DNA from: Russula earlei
Taxonomy: Eukaryota; Basidiomycota; Agaricomycetes; Russulales; Russulaceae
DNA: 64,000 nucleotides
Direction: 5' to 3'
NCBI GenBank assembly: GCA_025769875.1
Contig: JAGFNK010000291.1
Coordinates: 1 to 64,000 of the forward strand
Positions within the stretch are counted from its first letter, which is position 1; each line of letters opens with the position of its first letter. Positions 12,285 to 21,599 of the stretch are shown one piece after another. The notes beneath the pieces are model-generated. The model was not told the DNA's origin and searched no databases. It was given only the letters and a program-made list of their open reading frames with translations. A program made the translations under genes and the position numbers.

Positions 12285-13039
12285 TCATAGCAACGAAGCG
12301 CCGAAAATAAGGAGGACCACAATGCCTGTGATGAAAGATGTTACAGTCAAACCAGCGAGATCCCTGGGTGGAGCAGCTGAGGATGAACGTGTGCCCGGAG
12401 CACTGGTTGCGGCACCCGTGGCGGACGGTGTTGTCTCTCCATTCGAGTTGGAGACAATGCGGAAGAGCGAGCTTCCTAATGCGCGTATCCTGTTTACCGA
12501 CGAGGGCCCCGGGCAAGTCGGGCATATCCAGTACAACTGTTTGATTGGTTGTCTCGAAACTGGACAACAAAACAGTATTAAAACAAGGCTTGATATGTGG
12601 GGCCAGTGAAACCGCGCACCAGTCAGCACATTGTGGGAAAACCGACTGGAACGTATCCGTGCAGGAGCACTTGATCACATTGATGAATCCGCCAGGGTTG
12701 AAAAATAACTTGACATGTGTGGCGGCAATGCAACATAGTAGGTCATGGGCCACTGGTAAGCGAGAACGACATACCGAGGAGATCTTGGCCAGGAACGGGG
12801 CCGTCTGCGTGCAGGTGTTGATACTTGCGTAACCCTGTTCGCACATAGGGCACGATGTGGGGGTATCTGGGAAGTAAGGTTGCACTGTCTGGCGGGCGAA
12901 AACAGCCGATCGACAGAACGATACAGAATCTGTCCACAACAACGACGGTGCGGGGAAGGTGACAAAGAAAGACAGACGTGAGCAGGGATGAGAAACGAGT
13001 GAGAAGGAATTTTGGCCCTTCTTGGTATATTAGGTATCA
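12285..13039 (-). CDS. Small secreted or membrane-anchored Cys-rich protein (unknown function), start uncertain
   Basis: A spliced minus-strand frame. The exon carrying TSCPMCEQGYASINTCTQ ends at the donor GTATGT near 12778. The next exon reads LFFNPGGFINVIKCSCTDTFQ...CADC. After an intron with GTGCGC comes CFETTNQTV. A 59-bp intron then leads to a Ser/Thr/Ala-rich linker (NSNGETTPSATGAATSAPG) and a hydrophobic C-terminus TSFITGIVVLLIFGASLL before TGA at 12285. Such Cys-rich bodies with an STP-rich linker and terminal hydrophobic helix are common surface or GPI-type proteins of Agaricomycetes. No enzyme family is recognised. No in-frame ATG with a signal peptide was found upstream; the only nearby ATG is at 13039, so a further 5' exon is possible. 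Confidence 0.5.
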
Positions 13040-13398
13040 TTCACTTTACTTTTTGCTGGTGGAAGCAACGCCGCTGACAATGGAGAGGCGCTAACTTAGC
13101 GCCTTAGCCCTCGCGCCATTACAACAGTTGATTGGATTAGATTAGATAAAATGGGGCGCATTTGGCACTAATCCATGACCATGATAATCAAAGCGTCTCG
13201 ATGTATATTTTAGGACTCTAAGGGCTGGAAGCGCGTGTATTCGACCGACGTGGTTCAACCCAAACAACAAGGGTGATGTAGGAAGTAGTCAAACAGGATA
13301 GCAACACAACAATAGAAAAACCTGTCCACAGGATGGTAATTTCATCCCACGTACGTATGCACAACAACCCCCCTACACACCTGAGCGGTCATTAACTG
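13040..13398. other. Intergenic region between secreted-protein gene and NF-YC
   Basis: About 360 bp, CpG-containing. It should hold the promoter of the minus-strand secreted-protein gene and the 3' UTR of the NF-YC gene. A small inverted motif around GCGCTAACTTAGCGCC (about 13088-13104) is visible. Nothing else is recognised. Confidence 0.35.
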
Positions 13399-14294
13399 CT
13401 AGATCGGTGGACGGTCCATGGGCGAGTCGAGGAGAGTTTGGAGCTACGGGGGAGCATGTGTCTCAATAATGGGATAAGAATAAAACGAATCGAGTCGCTC
13501 ACCTGTTCTAGCGTGCCAGAATGGGGCAGGCCATCGATGTTAGCATAATATCCGCCTTCGAGAATGGGGTCTCCCTGTGTCTCACCCTGTGCATCTTGTG
13601 CTGCCTGCTTTGGCCGACCGGATAACAAGTCAGCCACTGCGTGCATTCGATGAACGAACCTATCAAACGCACAGGATCTCTCTTCACACTGGTCGATCCA
13701 GAAATTGTCTTTTTGGCAGCGTTTTTCCCAGGACCAGAAACACCGGGGACAAAAGGTTCGTCACGCGGCACTATGTCGATGAGAAAGTCAAACTGGTCGG
13801 ACTTGCTGAGTGCCTTGGCGATGTCAGCACGCGAGAGAGTGCGACGTTTGTTGGAGTCAGCGACAATGAACGCCCGGGCTGTAATTTCTGCGATGAAGAC
13901 TTTGGACTCCACGATAAGTGAACCGGGGAATGGAACAGAAATGGTAACAGGACGAAAGAGGGGAGGGCGCACTTTCACAAGCCTTGCAGAACAGGATGGG
14001 TGCTGTAATAAGGTAAAAGATACGTGGGATGGAAGCTATACGGTCTGGACAAACCATCTGCTGCGATCATCTGGTTAGGATTACCGAGGTTATGTTACAT
14101 CGCGACGGAGGGAGAGGAGATGGGGGCACCTTTACATCGGGGTCGCTCTTCATAACCTTCTTTATCCTTGCCAAAGGCAGGGGCGGGTGTCGATAGTCGG
14201 GGGTCTCTTGCTCGGCAGCATCAACCTGTCTCTGCCAGAAGGAGTGGAGGAACTCATGGAGGGGCTCTCCTGATTGGACGTATGGCTTGGTCAT
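13399..14294 (-). CDS. CCAAT-binding factor subunit C (NF-YC / HAP5 histone-fold protein)
   Basis: Six exons: 14294-14130, 14070-14055 (16 bp), 14002-13973, 13899-13673, 13604-13503, 13443-13399. They sum to 195 codons (194 residues). The histone fold reads LPLARIKKVMKSDPDVK, then MIAADAPILFCKACE, IFIAEITARAF, and RTLSRADIAKALSKSDQFDFLIDIVPRDE. This is diagnostic of NF-YC, whose loop and alpha-C region ends in FDFLIDIVPR. In the family it dimerises with NF-YB and recruits NF-YA to bind CCAAT boxes. The tail is short (LQTLLDSPMDRPPI). Several splice joints needed alternative acceptors to keep frame, but the resulting fold is continuous. DRAP1/NC2-alpha is the nearest alternative and fits less well. 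Repeat-type DNA begins about 50 bp before the ATG. Confidence 0.85.
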
Positions 14295-14339
14295 TGTCAC
14301 TGAGGATCGTGAACTGTGGTTGGCTACAGCTAGCTGCCA

Positions 14340-14643
14340 TTTTTTATTATTTTTATTTTTAACACAACTTATCAGGCAGGTTATCCCACATGGCATTACC
14401 TACACAGACTGCACCCAGAAGCAATGGCAAATGGCAGAGTTTTGATTGTGTCATGAATGAGATTGCAGAACAAGTGGTGACAATAGTCACAGGTCCAAAG
14501 AGGATGTTAACCCATCATATCAATGAAGTGCAGTGTCACTGAACTTGTGTAGTTTGCCATTACTTTGTATGGCATGTCTGAGTTCTACTATCATGTGCAA
14601 TGGGTTTCAAAATACCAGAGAGTTTCAGAATGCAACTTTATAA
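14340..14643. repeat. CpG-poor repeat sequence abutting the NF-YC promoter; host repeat of the next insertion
   Basis: From about 14340 the sequence becomes A/T-rich and nearly CpG-free. From about 14599 to 14643 it matches, inverted, the DNA at about 35152-35200 (GGTTTCAAAATACCAGAGAG). The match resumes at 16086-16236 after the inserted element. Confidence 0.55.
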
Positions 14644-16085
14644 GGCCCCTTTTACCAACCGAGAATTCTTGAATCTTGAACTTGAACTTGGATTTTGGGA
14701 TTTTCTGGGAGTGATGGGGATGACAGGTGTGATGTAAGTGACATGATAAACTAATATGAGTCTATTTCAAATATGAGTTATTTTTCGGTGTGATTTGCTA
14801 GGTTTACATGTGATATGTAAAATATTTTTTCTAACCCTTCCTTCCACTCCTTCCAAGTGGGGTATTGCAAGCATGTCATTAAGGCAGAATATGTGTCACC
14901 AATGTGTGGGTGCACATCTTTGTGCAAATTTTGTATGTGCAGCTCTGGTGAAAATGGGGCTGCAAGCACCCAGATGTTGAGCTCAAGTCAGACTGCTCGA
15001 CTCTGAGTTTGATGCTGACACATCATGTGTAACCCCATATATGCAAATATGCAAATGACAACAGAAAAAAATGCATATTGATTTATTATATATGTCACGG
15101 TAACTAGCCGTGTCAGTTCACAAGCATAAGGACAAGTCGATGATAGAGAGGTGTTCAAGAAATGGGCTGGTTCCGGTGTATAGAGAGTAATGATCCCTGC
15201 AGCGGTTGAAGTGTTTTATGCTAAACAGGTTATGGCCAATAGACCCTTCCTAGTATGACTTGGTCCGTTGAGAAGCTAGGGTAAGTTTGTAATGGGATAG
15301 ACTAGGGCTGGTTCTACTAGCTATATGCGTTCAAGTCCATCAGGGACCTTGAACAACGCAGAGAGAGTAGAGGAAGGTAGGTCTTAAAGGAGGAGAGCTC
15401 TTCTCAGGGGAGTGAAGAGAGACTCTTAGGGAAGGAAGGGAAAGGCAAAGAGTAGATGGTAGATGGTGTGTGAAGAGTTGATGAAATGGAGAGGTGGATG
15501 TGGTTTGAGGATTAGGAGTGAAGTGGGTTGCAGGAGAATATGTTTGGCCAAGAGAAGGTTGGATTTTACAAGAGACCAAGCTTAGGGCTTTGGTCACAAA
15601 GTACTGAGCTTATATATACAGGAGAAGCGCAGCAATAGCTGCGCTTTGACTGTGCTACTAGTATAGTAGGAGTCATAATAAGTAGGAGTCATAGGAATGA
15701 GGCCACAAATGAGTCAGAACCAAGTAACTGTGCTGCACAGTAGGTGCGCAGCATTGCACAGTTGAAACTAAGACGTGAATATAAATGGAAAGAGAACCAA
15801 ACAAAGGGAAAGTAACAGCAATCCAGTGTTACCTGGACGTGTATGGATCACATGATAACACAGAAGGGATCACAAGATGTAAGAGATCATGAGACCAGTA
15901 AGTAAAGGGACATACGAAAACAAGCAGTCCATAGCAAAAGGTAAGAAGTAAACGTAAAAGGAAAATGGTGTAACAATATACATCATATCACTGACATCAC
16001 TCCTGTCACTCCTGTCACTCCTGGAAAATCCTGAAATCCAAGTTCAAGTTCAAGATTCAAGAATTCTTGGTTGGTAAAAGGGGCC
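14644..16085. mobile_element. Harbinger-type MITE with TAA duplication
   Basis: Ends are GGCCCCTTTTACCAACC and its complement GGTTGGTAAAAGGGGCC. Flanks are TAA at 14641-14643 and 16086-16088. Subterminal motifs (CTTGAACTTGAACTTGG, GATTTTGGGATTTTC, GACAGGTGTGATG) recur at the other Harbinger ends. Without the solo LTR inside it (15093-15975) the element is about 0.55 kb and has no gene. A paralogous copy of the flanking repeat near 35150 lacks the element and has a single TAA. Confidence 0.85.
15093..15975. mobile_element. Solo LTR (883 bp), TSD ATATA
   Basis: Starts TGTCACGGTAACTAGCC and ends GGTGTAACA. It is flanked by ATATA at 15088-15092 and 15976-15980. TG..CA ends with a 5-bp duplication and no internal genes identify a solo LTR inserted in the MITE. 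Confidence 0.75.
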
Positions 16086-16388
16086 TAAGAGATCACCACA
16101 ACAAATTAGCTGATCCTTGCTTGGATATATCACCAATATACTACCAAATTATGGATCATAAAAGAAATAAAGAAATTTAATTTTGCTTGCTTTGTGATCT
16201 TGCTAATATTACAGGGCAAGACTCAAATTTTGATTATTGCCATTTTCAGTGCACTTGGTGGAGCTTGAATTCCACCCAAATTGGTGCAGAAACCCCCTCA
16301 AACATGCGGGATGAAAATCTCCCTCAAAACAGCTTCAATTCATATGAAACTTATTGTCCCTGAATCGCCTGAATGAGGGCTAGGCAGC

Positions 16389-17350
16389 TGTCATGAACCA
16401 TTCTCCGGAGAGGGCCCTTGAAGGACCCTTTCTTATAGGAGGAAACCCAGCCTCCATGGTGTCACCCTGTTCACACGAGCAAAAGGGGTGAGTAGAGGTG
16501 TCCACAATATCGCGCGTGCATTGTTGTGCGAGCAATTCTCAGCACAATCGACATACAGCAAGCCCCACTTAAAGGCAACCCTTTTAACAACAAAAGACAG
16601 TATTAGGGCCTTCCTAAAGACCCTTTGGAACGACCCTAGAAGTTCTACAATAGGCACTAACCTAGTATCAAAGGCCCTACAACGTGTTATTAGACCAACT
16701 CTAATAACTATAGAACGGACTATAAGGCAATACTAAGGACCTTAATAGAAGTATTAGGGTCGACTCTAAGGACCCTAATAGAACTATATAAGGGCCTTAT
16801 AAGATAACACTATCCCCTAACCAAACTACAAGTCCTCAAATGACCGGCCCTAAACTAACTAACAGGAAATGAATCAGGTGCTCGCACATGCACTAAAGCA
16901 GTGAACACGTGGACAAGGGAAGCTCTTACTCATCAAGAGGAGCCTTCTTACTCAGCAGCTTACTGAGCATGACTGAGCATGCTCAGTAAGCGTCCTCCGA
17001 CTTCTTACTCATCACTCTATTGTGCTTGATAACAAGGTTATGACTTGTTCCCTATTTAGCAGTTCTCTTGTAGTATATAAGCGCTCAATAAAGTAGCGGA
17101 CAGTCCTCAGACTGTCCATTTATTTACGGCACTCTCTATTCCTGGGATACTCCTTTAAGGACCATCCCCTTGTGACTATCCTGGCCTCTTCTCTGCGTGA
17201 TTGCCCTACTCTCACGGTAACCGTGCCTCTCTGGTATCTGTTACTACTCTGGACTTTACTTCTTGCCCACGCCGTCTTGGACGTCTATCGACTCGTCTTC
17301 GAGCTTATCCCTCGCTCTTGAACTGGATAGTTCAACAGTGAGTCTTGACA
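16389..17350. mobile_element. Solo LTR (962 bp), TSD GCAGC
   Basis: Starts TGTCATGAACC and ends AGTCTTGACA. It is flanked by GCAGC at 16384-16388 and 17351-17355. It carries a promoter-like GTAGTATATAAGCGC at about 17070. A truncated second copy lies at 43576-44204. It interrupts the left TIR of the surrounding element. Confidence 0.85.
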
Positions 17351-17680
17351 GCAGCTCCATTTTTTTTTAATGAGATTTGAGTGAGAATTGGTGGAGCTGG
17401 ACTCAAGCCACCTCCACATGTGTATTAGATGAATTACAACTCAAAATCATGGTCTATATCTATTATTTTTCCCTCATGTTGTACCCATGGGCTGTCTTGA
17501 GGCAGCCCCATAGTGTTTTTGACTCAAGTGTTGTGCTGTGCAACGTTGTTTCCAGTGCGATTGGAGTCGCGGCCAGCCACTCATCACCCCTCTCGCCTCT
17601 CGATTCTGACCATCCTTCTTGTTTTTCACAGACAGAGAGGAGTGGGTTGCAAAGAGGGGTCCTATTCTGAACTCTTTCTA

Positions 17681-19450
17681 CTACAGAGTAGCTAGGGTGT
17701 TTTTATATACAGGAGTCATCTCCATTGCAGGTGGTGGCAGCAGGCATGAACGAGGAGCGAAGGCGTAAGTGGTGAGCATGAGTTTGTAGATAGAGATGTA
17801 GGTGGCGAGGACTCGAGAAAGAGGATGCATGGGGCAGCTTGCACGGGGGTGGGATCTGTCATCTTGCGGCGGCGGTGGTGGGGTCATCTCCACTGCAGGT
17901 GTCAGCAGCAGACATGGGCGAGAGTGCACAAATGGATGGGGAGGCGATGTGGGAGGTGGCGTGTGGTGTGCTGTTGGCGTTGGCGACTGCTTCACCTGCG
18001 GCGGCGGCGGCTTCTGCTCCTGTTGTGGTGTGTCGTGGCTAAGTTCATGGCCGAGGCCTTCTTGGTCTTCTGGGGTGGTGCTGGTGGCGAGGGGTTGTGA
18101 CAGTGTGGCGGTGCTGGTGTCACGCGAGACTACTAAAGCAGCGGCTGAGAGAGAGAAGGTGGCGGCAGACTGAGCTGGTGCGACGGTGGAGGCGGATGGG
18201 GCGGAGGCGACGACTGAGGGCGATGCAGGGGCGACGGCGGCTGTGGCTGACAAGGGCATGGCGGCGGTGGCTTGTGAGACAGTGGTGGAGGTGGTGGCGT
18301 GTGGCGCTAAGACGTTGGTGGCTGAGGCTGAGGCTACGGTGGTGGCTGATGAGACTAAGGCGGCTGGCAAGGCTAAGAGTGTGGTGGCAGCAGTTGACTG
18401 ATCTGAAGCTGGGGCGACGGAGATGGCTGGCAAAACTAGGGGCGCGGTGGCAGCAGCTGAGACTGAGAAGGCTGAGGCTGAGGGCAGGGTGGAGACGGCG
18501 GTGGCTGGCGATGCTGGTGCTATGATGGACTGGGCTGAACTGACAAGTACGGGCAAGGCTAAGATGGAGACTGATGCGAAGTCGGTGGCTGGCACGACTG
18601 AGGCTACTGTGGCGACGGACGAGGCGATGGACAAGACTGAGGGTGACAAGATGACTGAGGGCACGGGAGCAGATTCGACGAAGGTGGGGGTGGAAGACGA
18701 GGCTGCGAGGGCTGAAGTGGTGGGTGGCGCTAAAACTTCGGTGGGCGAGGTTGAGATGGTGGTTGTGCATGGAGCTGAGACAGTGGCGATAGGTGATGTC
18801 ATGGCTGAGGCTACAGTGGCGGGGACAGACGAGGTGGCAATGATGGCAAATGCAGGCGATGCTGGGATGGTGAGGGCAGGTGGAGCCGAGGCGATGATGG
18901 CTGGCGAGTCGAGGATGGCAGCAGTGAACAAGGTGACAGGAATGGCGGACGAGGTGGGAGCCGCAGGGACGATGGGCAAGGCAGGCGAGGCGGAGGCGAT
19001 GGTGCACGATGTAGGGACGGAGGCTGGAGCGGGCATGGGCGCAGGGTATGTGTAGTCGTCTTCGTCTTCATCTGCAGAGCAGAGTTGGCATTCCCACTGA
19101 ATGTCACAGGGACGCTGAGAGAATATCTTGACTAGTGTGTCGAATACGTCTTGGAAATTGACAAAGTGCCTCTGCTGTTTGTTTGGGCGCCAGGGGCCGA
19201 GAGACGTTGAGAGACCATCTGGTTGGTTGTCCGGGTGGAGTCCGAGCCAGAATGACTCATCGCAATCTTTGTAGCACAGGCAGCATGCATGGACAAGGGG
19301 ACCGCAGATTGCCCTGAAACTCTGGTAGTATTCGTCTACGTCTTCCTGGTCACACATGCGGAGTCTTGACAAGGAGGCGATAAGGTCCTCCAGATCCCAC
19401 TTGAGCTTGAGGTATTCTAACTGAGTCGGCATGCTGAAGGAGTGCGGCAC
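17681..19450 (-). CDS. Gag-like protein with long Ala/Ser/Pro/Thr-rich region, in the long-TIR element
   Basis: An open frame of 589 codons. The N-terminal ~140 residues look globular and resemble the Gag-like domain of many Agaricomycete retroelement-related proteins: YYQSFRAICGPLV, FWLGLHPDNQPDGL and VNFQDVFDTLVKIFS fit the pattern Y..F..I..PL....FW.G.HP.D......F...DVF..A..IF. Then comes an acidic DEDEDDY patch, about 300 residues of low-complexity A/S/P/T/V, and a His/Pro-rich tail (PPPPPQDDRSHP). No zinc knuckle, protease, RT or transposase motif is seen. The frame has no stops, unlike the neighbouring gypsy elements. The same C-terminal frame is present in the copy at 63960-63712. Its start lies just inside the right TIR. 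Function in mobilisation is inference. Confidence 0.55.
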   Translation of the reverse strand: MPHSFSMPTQLEYLKLKWDLEDLIASLSRLRMCDQEDVDEYYQSFRAICGPLVHACCLCYKDCDESFWLGLHPDNQPDGLSTSLGPWRPNKQQRHFVNFQDVFDTLVKIFSQRPCDIQWECQLCSADEDEDDYTYPAPMPAPASVPTSCTIASASPALPIVPAAPTSSAIPVTLFTAAILDSPAIIASAPPALTIPASPAFAIIATSSVPATVASAMTSPIATVSAPCTTTISTSPTEVLAPPTTSALAASSSTPTFVESAPVPSVILSPSVLSIASSVATVASVVPATDFASVSILALPVLVSSAQSIIAPASPATAVSTLPSASAFSVSAAATAPLVLPAISVAPASDQSTAATTLLALPAALVSSATTVASASATNVLAPHATTSTTVSQATAAMPLSATAAVAPASPSVVASAPSASTVAPAQSAATFSLSAAALVVSRDTSTATLSQPLATSTTPEDQEGLGHELSHDTPQQEQKPPPPQVKQSPTPTAHHTPPPTSPPHPFVHSRPCLLLTPAVEMTPPPPPQDDRSHPRASCPMHPLSRVLATYISIYKLMLTTYAFAPRSCLLPPPAMEMTPVYKNTLATL

Positions 19451-20352
19451 ATGGTGAAGACAGATGGCAGGTCGACGCAGGCAGTGTGACTGGCACGGCT
19501 GTGACTGTGGGTGTGGAGGGCCAAATGCGAGTTGGAAGGGAGTGGTGCGACTGATGCGGCTGAGACAGCGAGTGTGGTGGGAATGAGGGCAAAGGATGGT
19601 CAGAATGGAGAGGTGAGAGGGGCAATGAGTAGCTGGCCATCACTCTGATCACACTGAGAACAATGTTGCACACCACAACACTTGAGTCAAAAACACTATG
19701 GGGCTGCCTCAAGACAGCCCATGGGTACAACATGAGGGAAAAATAATAGATATAGACCATGATTTTGAGTTGTAATTCATCTAATACACATGTGGAGGTG
19801 GCTTGAGTCCAGCTCCACCAATTCTCACTCAAATCTCATGAAAACAATGGGGCTGCCTAGCCCTCATTCAGGCAATTCAGGGACAATAAGTTTCATATGA
19901 ATTGAAGCTGTTTTGAGGGAGATTTTTATCCCGCATGTTTGAGGGGGTTTCTGCGCCAATTTGGGTGGAATTCAAGCTCCACCAAGTGTGCTGAAAATGG
20001 CAATAACCTTGAATATGCCACTCACAAAGGCCTTGTTCTTGACAACAAAGAACATGGTTTAGGAACTTGGGATCAATCAGACCCCCAGTACCAACTCTTT
20101 CACTATCAACCTTCACCCTCTCTTGGAAGACATCGTTTATCTTTGGCAGAAGAATCTGAACAACCTTCCTCTCGACCTTGAACCAGACAACCTTCACCTA
20201 GGTTATCTCCTATACAACTAGCTGTAGAAGCTGTGCAAGCACTAGAACCACTTCCTGTACCACAAAGGATCTTTGGTATCACTCGCATACCCACTCCTAG
20301 ACCTCCTACTCCTCCTACTCCACCTACACCTCCAACTCCACCTCCTCCAGCT

Positions 20353-21563
20353 ATGGCTGCCATAGTCCCAATTCCTTCTAATGGAGTGGTCAGGGGAAAC
20401 CCACCATCTATCTTTGATGGAGACCGCTCCCAATCCTCCAAATTTATGAGAGAGTTTGCCATCTTCCCAATATGAATGATGAAAACTCTCTCTTCAACAA
20501 TCCCTATAGACGAGTTTACACTTGTCTATCCTTTATAAGAGGCCCTAATGTGGACCATTGGGTTGATACTCAACTGAAAATAGTCAACAATAGTGTCAAC
20601 ACTCTTGGAATACTCAGGACTGATGAAGCTCTATGGAACAACTTTAGAACTGCGTTTAATAACACCTTCACTGATACTAATAAAAGGCAAAACATGTTCA
20701 ACAAACTAGCTGTTCTAAGACAACAAGGACCTGACCTTGACTCTTATATTGCCACTTTTACCAACCTTGCCAACGACGCAGGATATGACCTAAATGCAAA
20801 CAGAACTCTAGACTATTTTGCTAGAGGTCTTAGTAGGCCACTCCTTAACAACATCTTATCAAGGGAAACCCTACCTACCAATTTTGCGGAATGGACCGAA
20901 GCAGCTAGAAAGGAACACAACAAGTATGCTGTTAGGCAAAGCTATATGGGAGATATACACAATATTGCACGCAATCCCCAATGTTTCCTTAACTTCCATC
21001 CCACCAATACCACATTCTGCCCTCCTCCTGGACTGCCTCCTAGGGCCAATCCTATATTTGTACCAAGGAATCCCACAGGTCAATTTATTCCTAGGAGCAA
21101 CAACCAAGTCGTTCCAATGAATGTTGATTGTGCTAGAGCAGCCACCACTGAGCAAGAGAAGAAACAACACCAAGTCGAAGGTCATTGCCTCTTTTGCTCT
21201 AAACAAGGACATGTTGCATGCAATTGTCCTAACAAGTCAACCACCTTCAAATCAGTTCCTATGAAAACACATCTGGTTGAAGTTATAGAACCAGATGAAT
21301 ACCAGGAACTGTACTACCCTGAAGAACAGGTCGACACCCATGTTTGTTTAGCTCAAACTGATGAACAACCAACTGAATATTTTCAGGAAAATCCTCCTGA
21401 TGATCAACCAGTCCAACAACCTACTCAACAGGAGACACAAACTTATAATGAAGGACCATCTCCTGAGGAGGTTGTGGCTATAATGTCTGGATATTCTGAA
21501 GAACAAAGTTGCTCATGGGCTACTGCCATGGTCAATAATGGCATGGATTTTCCCCCAGCTTGA
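20353..21563 (+). pseudogene. Gypsy family 1 Gag with CCHC zinc knuckle
   Basis: ATG at 20353 (MAAIVPIPSNG), then GNPPSIFDGDRSQSSKFMREF, a 1-bp shift near 20470, and the retrotransposon Gag core NDENSLFNNPYRRVYTCLSF...WNNFRTAF (20475-20660). The core continues to a knuckle C-X2-C-X4-H-X4-C (CLFCSKQGHVACNC, about 21187-21228) and an acidic Glu/Gln-rich tail ending in TGA at 21563. Gag packages element RNA in virus-like particles. The remaining frame is long, so the decay is moderate. Upstream of the ATG lies Pro-rich CCTCCTACTCCTCC repeat sequence encoding a PTPPTP linker. Confidence 0.75.
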
Positions 21564-21599
21564 ATTACCTGGCCTTAATTCAAGCTGTCTTCCCTAGTG

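Larger units (their letters stand above)
16237..20003. mobile_element. Long-TIR, TA-flanked element carrying a Gag-like gene (with a solo LTR inside)
   Basis: Left end TTGCCATTTTCAGTGCAC and right end ...GAAAATGGCAA are inverted, and TA lies on each side (16235-16236, 20004-20005). The inverted arms run 16237-16388 plus 17356 to about 17612 on the left and about 19590-20003 on the right, some 415 bp each after removing the solo LTR (16389-17350). The core is about 2.0 kb with one long minus-strand gene (19450-17681). Net length is about 2.8 kb. Further copies are at 28485-28994 (one end only) and 63237 to the window end. No transposase is visible. Confidence 0.7.

Noticed and set aside
17377..17670. 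A 97-codon open frame (MSENWWSWTQ...) repeated four times in the window
   Set aside because: It lies wholly inside the terminal inverted repeat or element end and recurs only because the repeat recurs; no domain and no independent sign of coding.
18120..19055. Long open frames on both strands overlapping the Gag-like gene (for example 18423-19055 plus, 19007-18120 minus)
   Set aside because: Low-complexity GC-rich sequence leaves several frames open; only the 19450-17681 frame has a globular domain at its start and continues to the homologous end in another copy.
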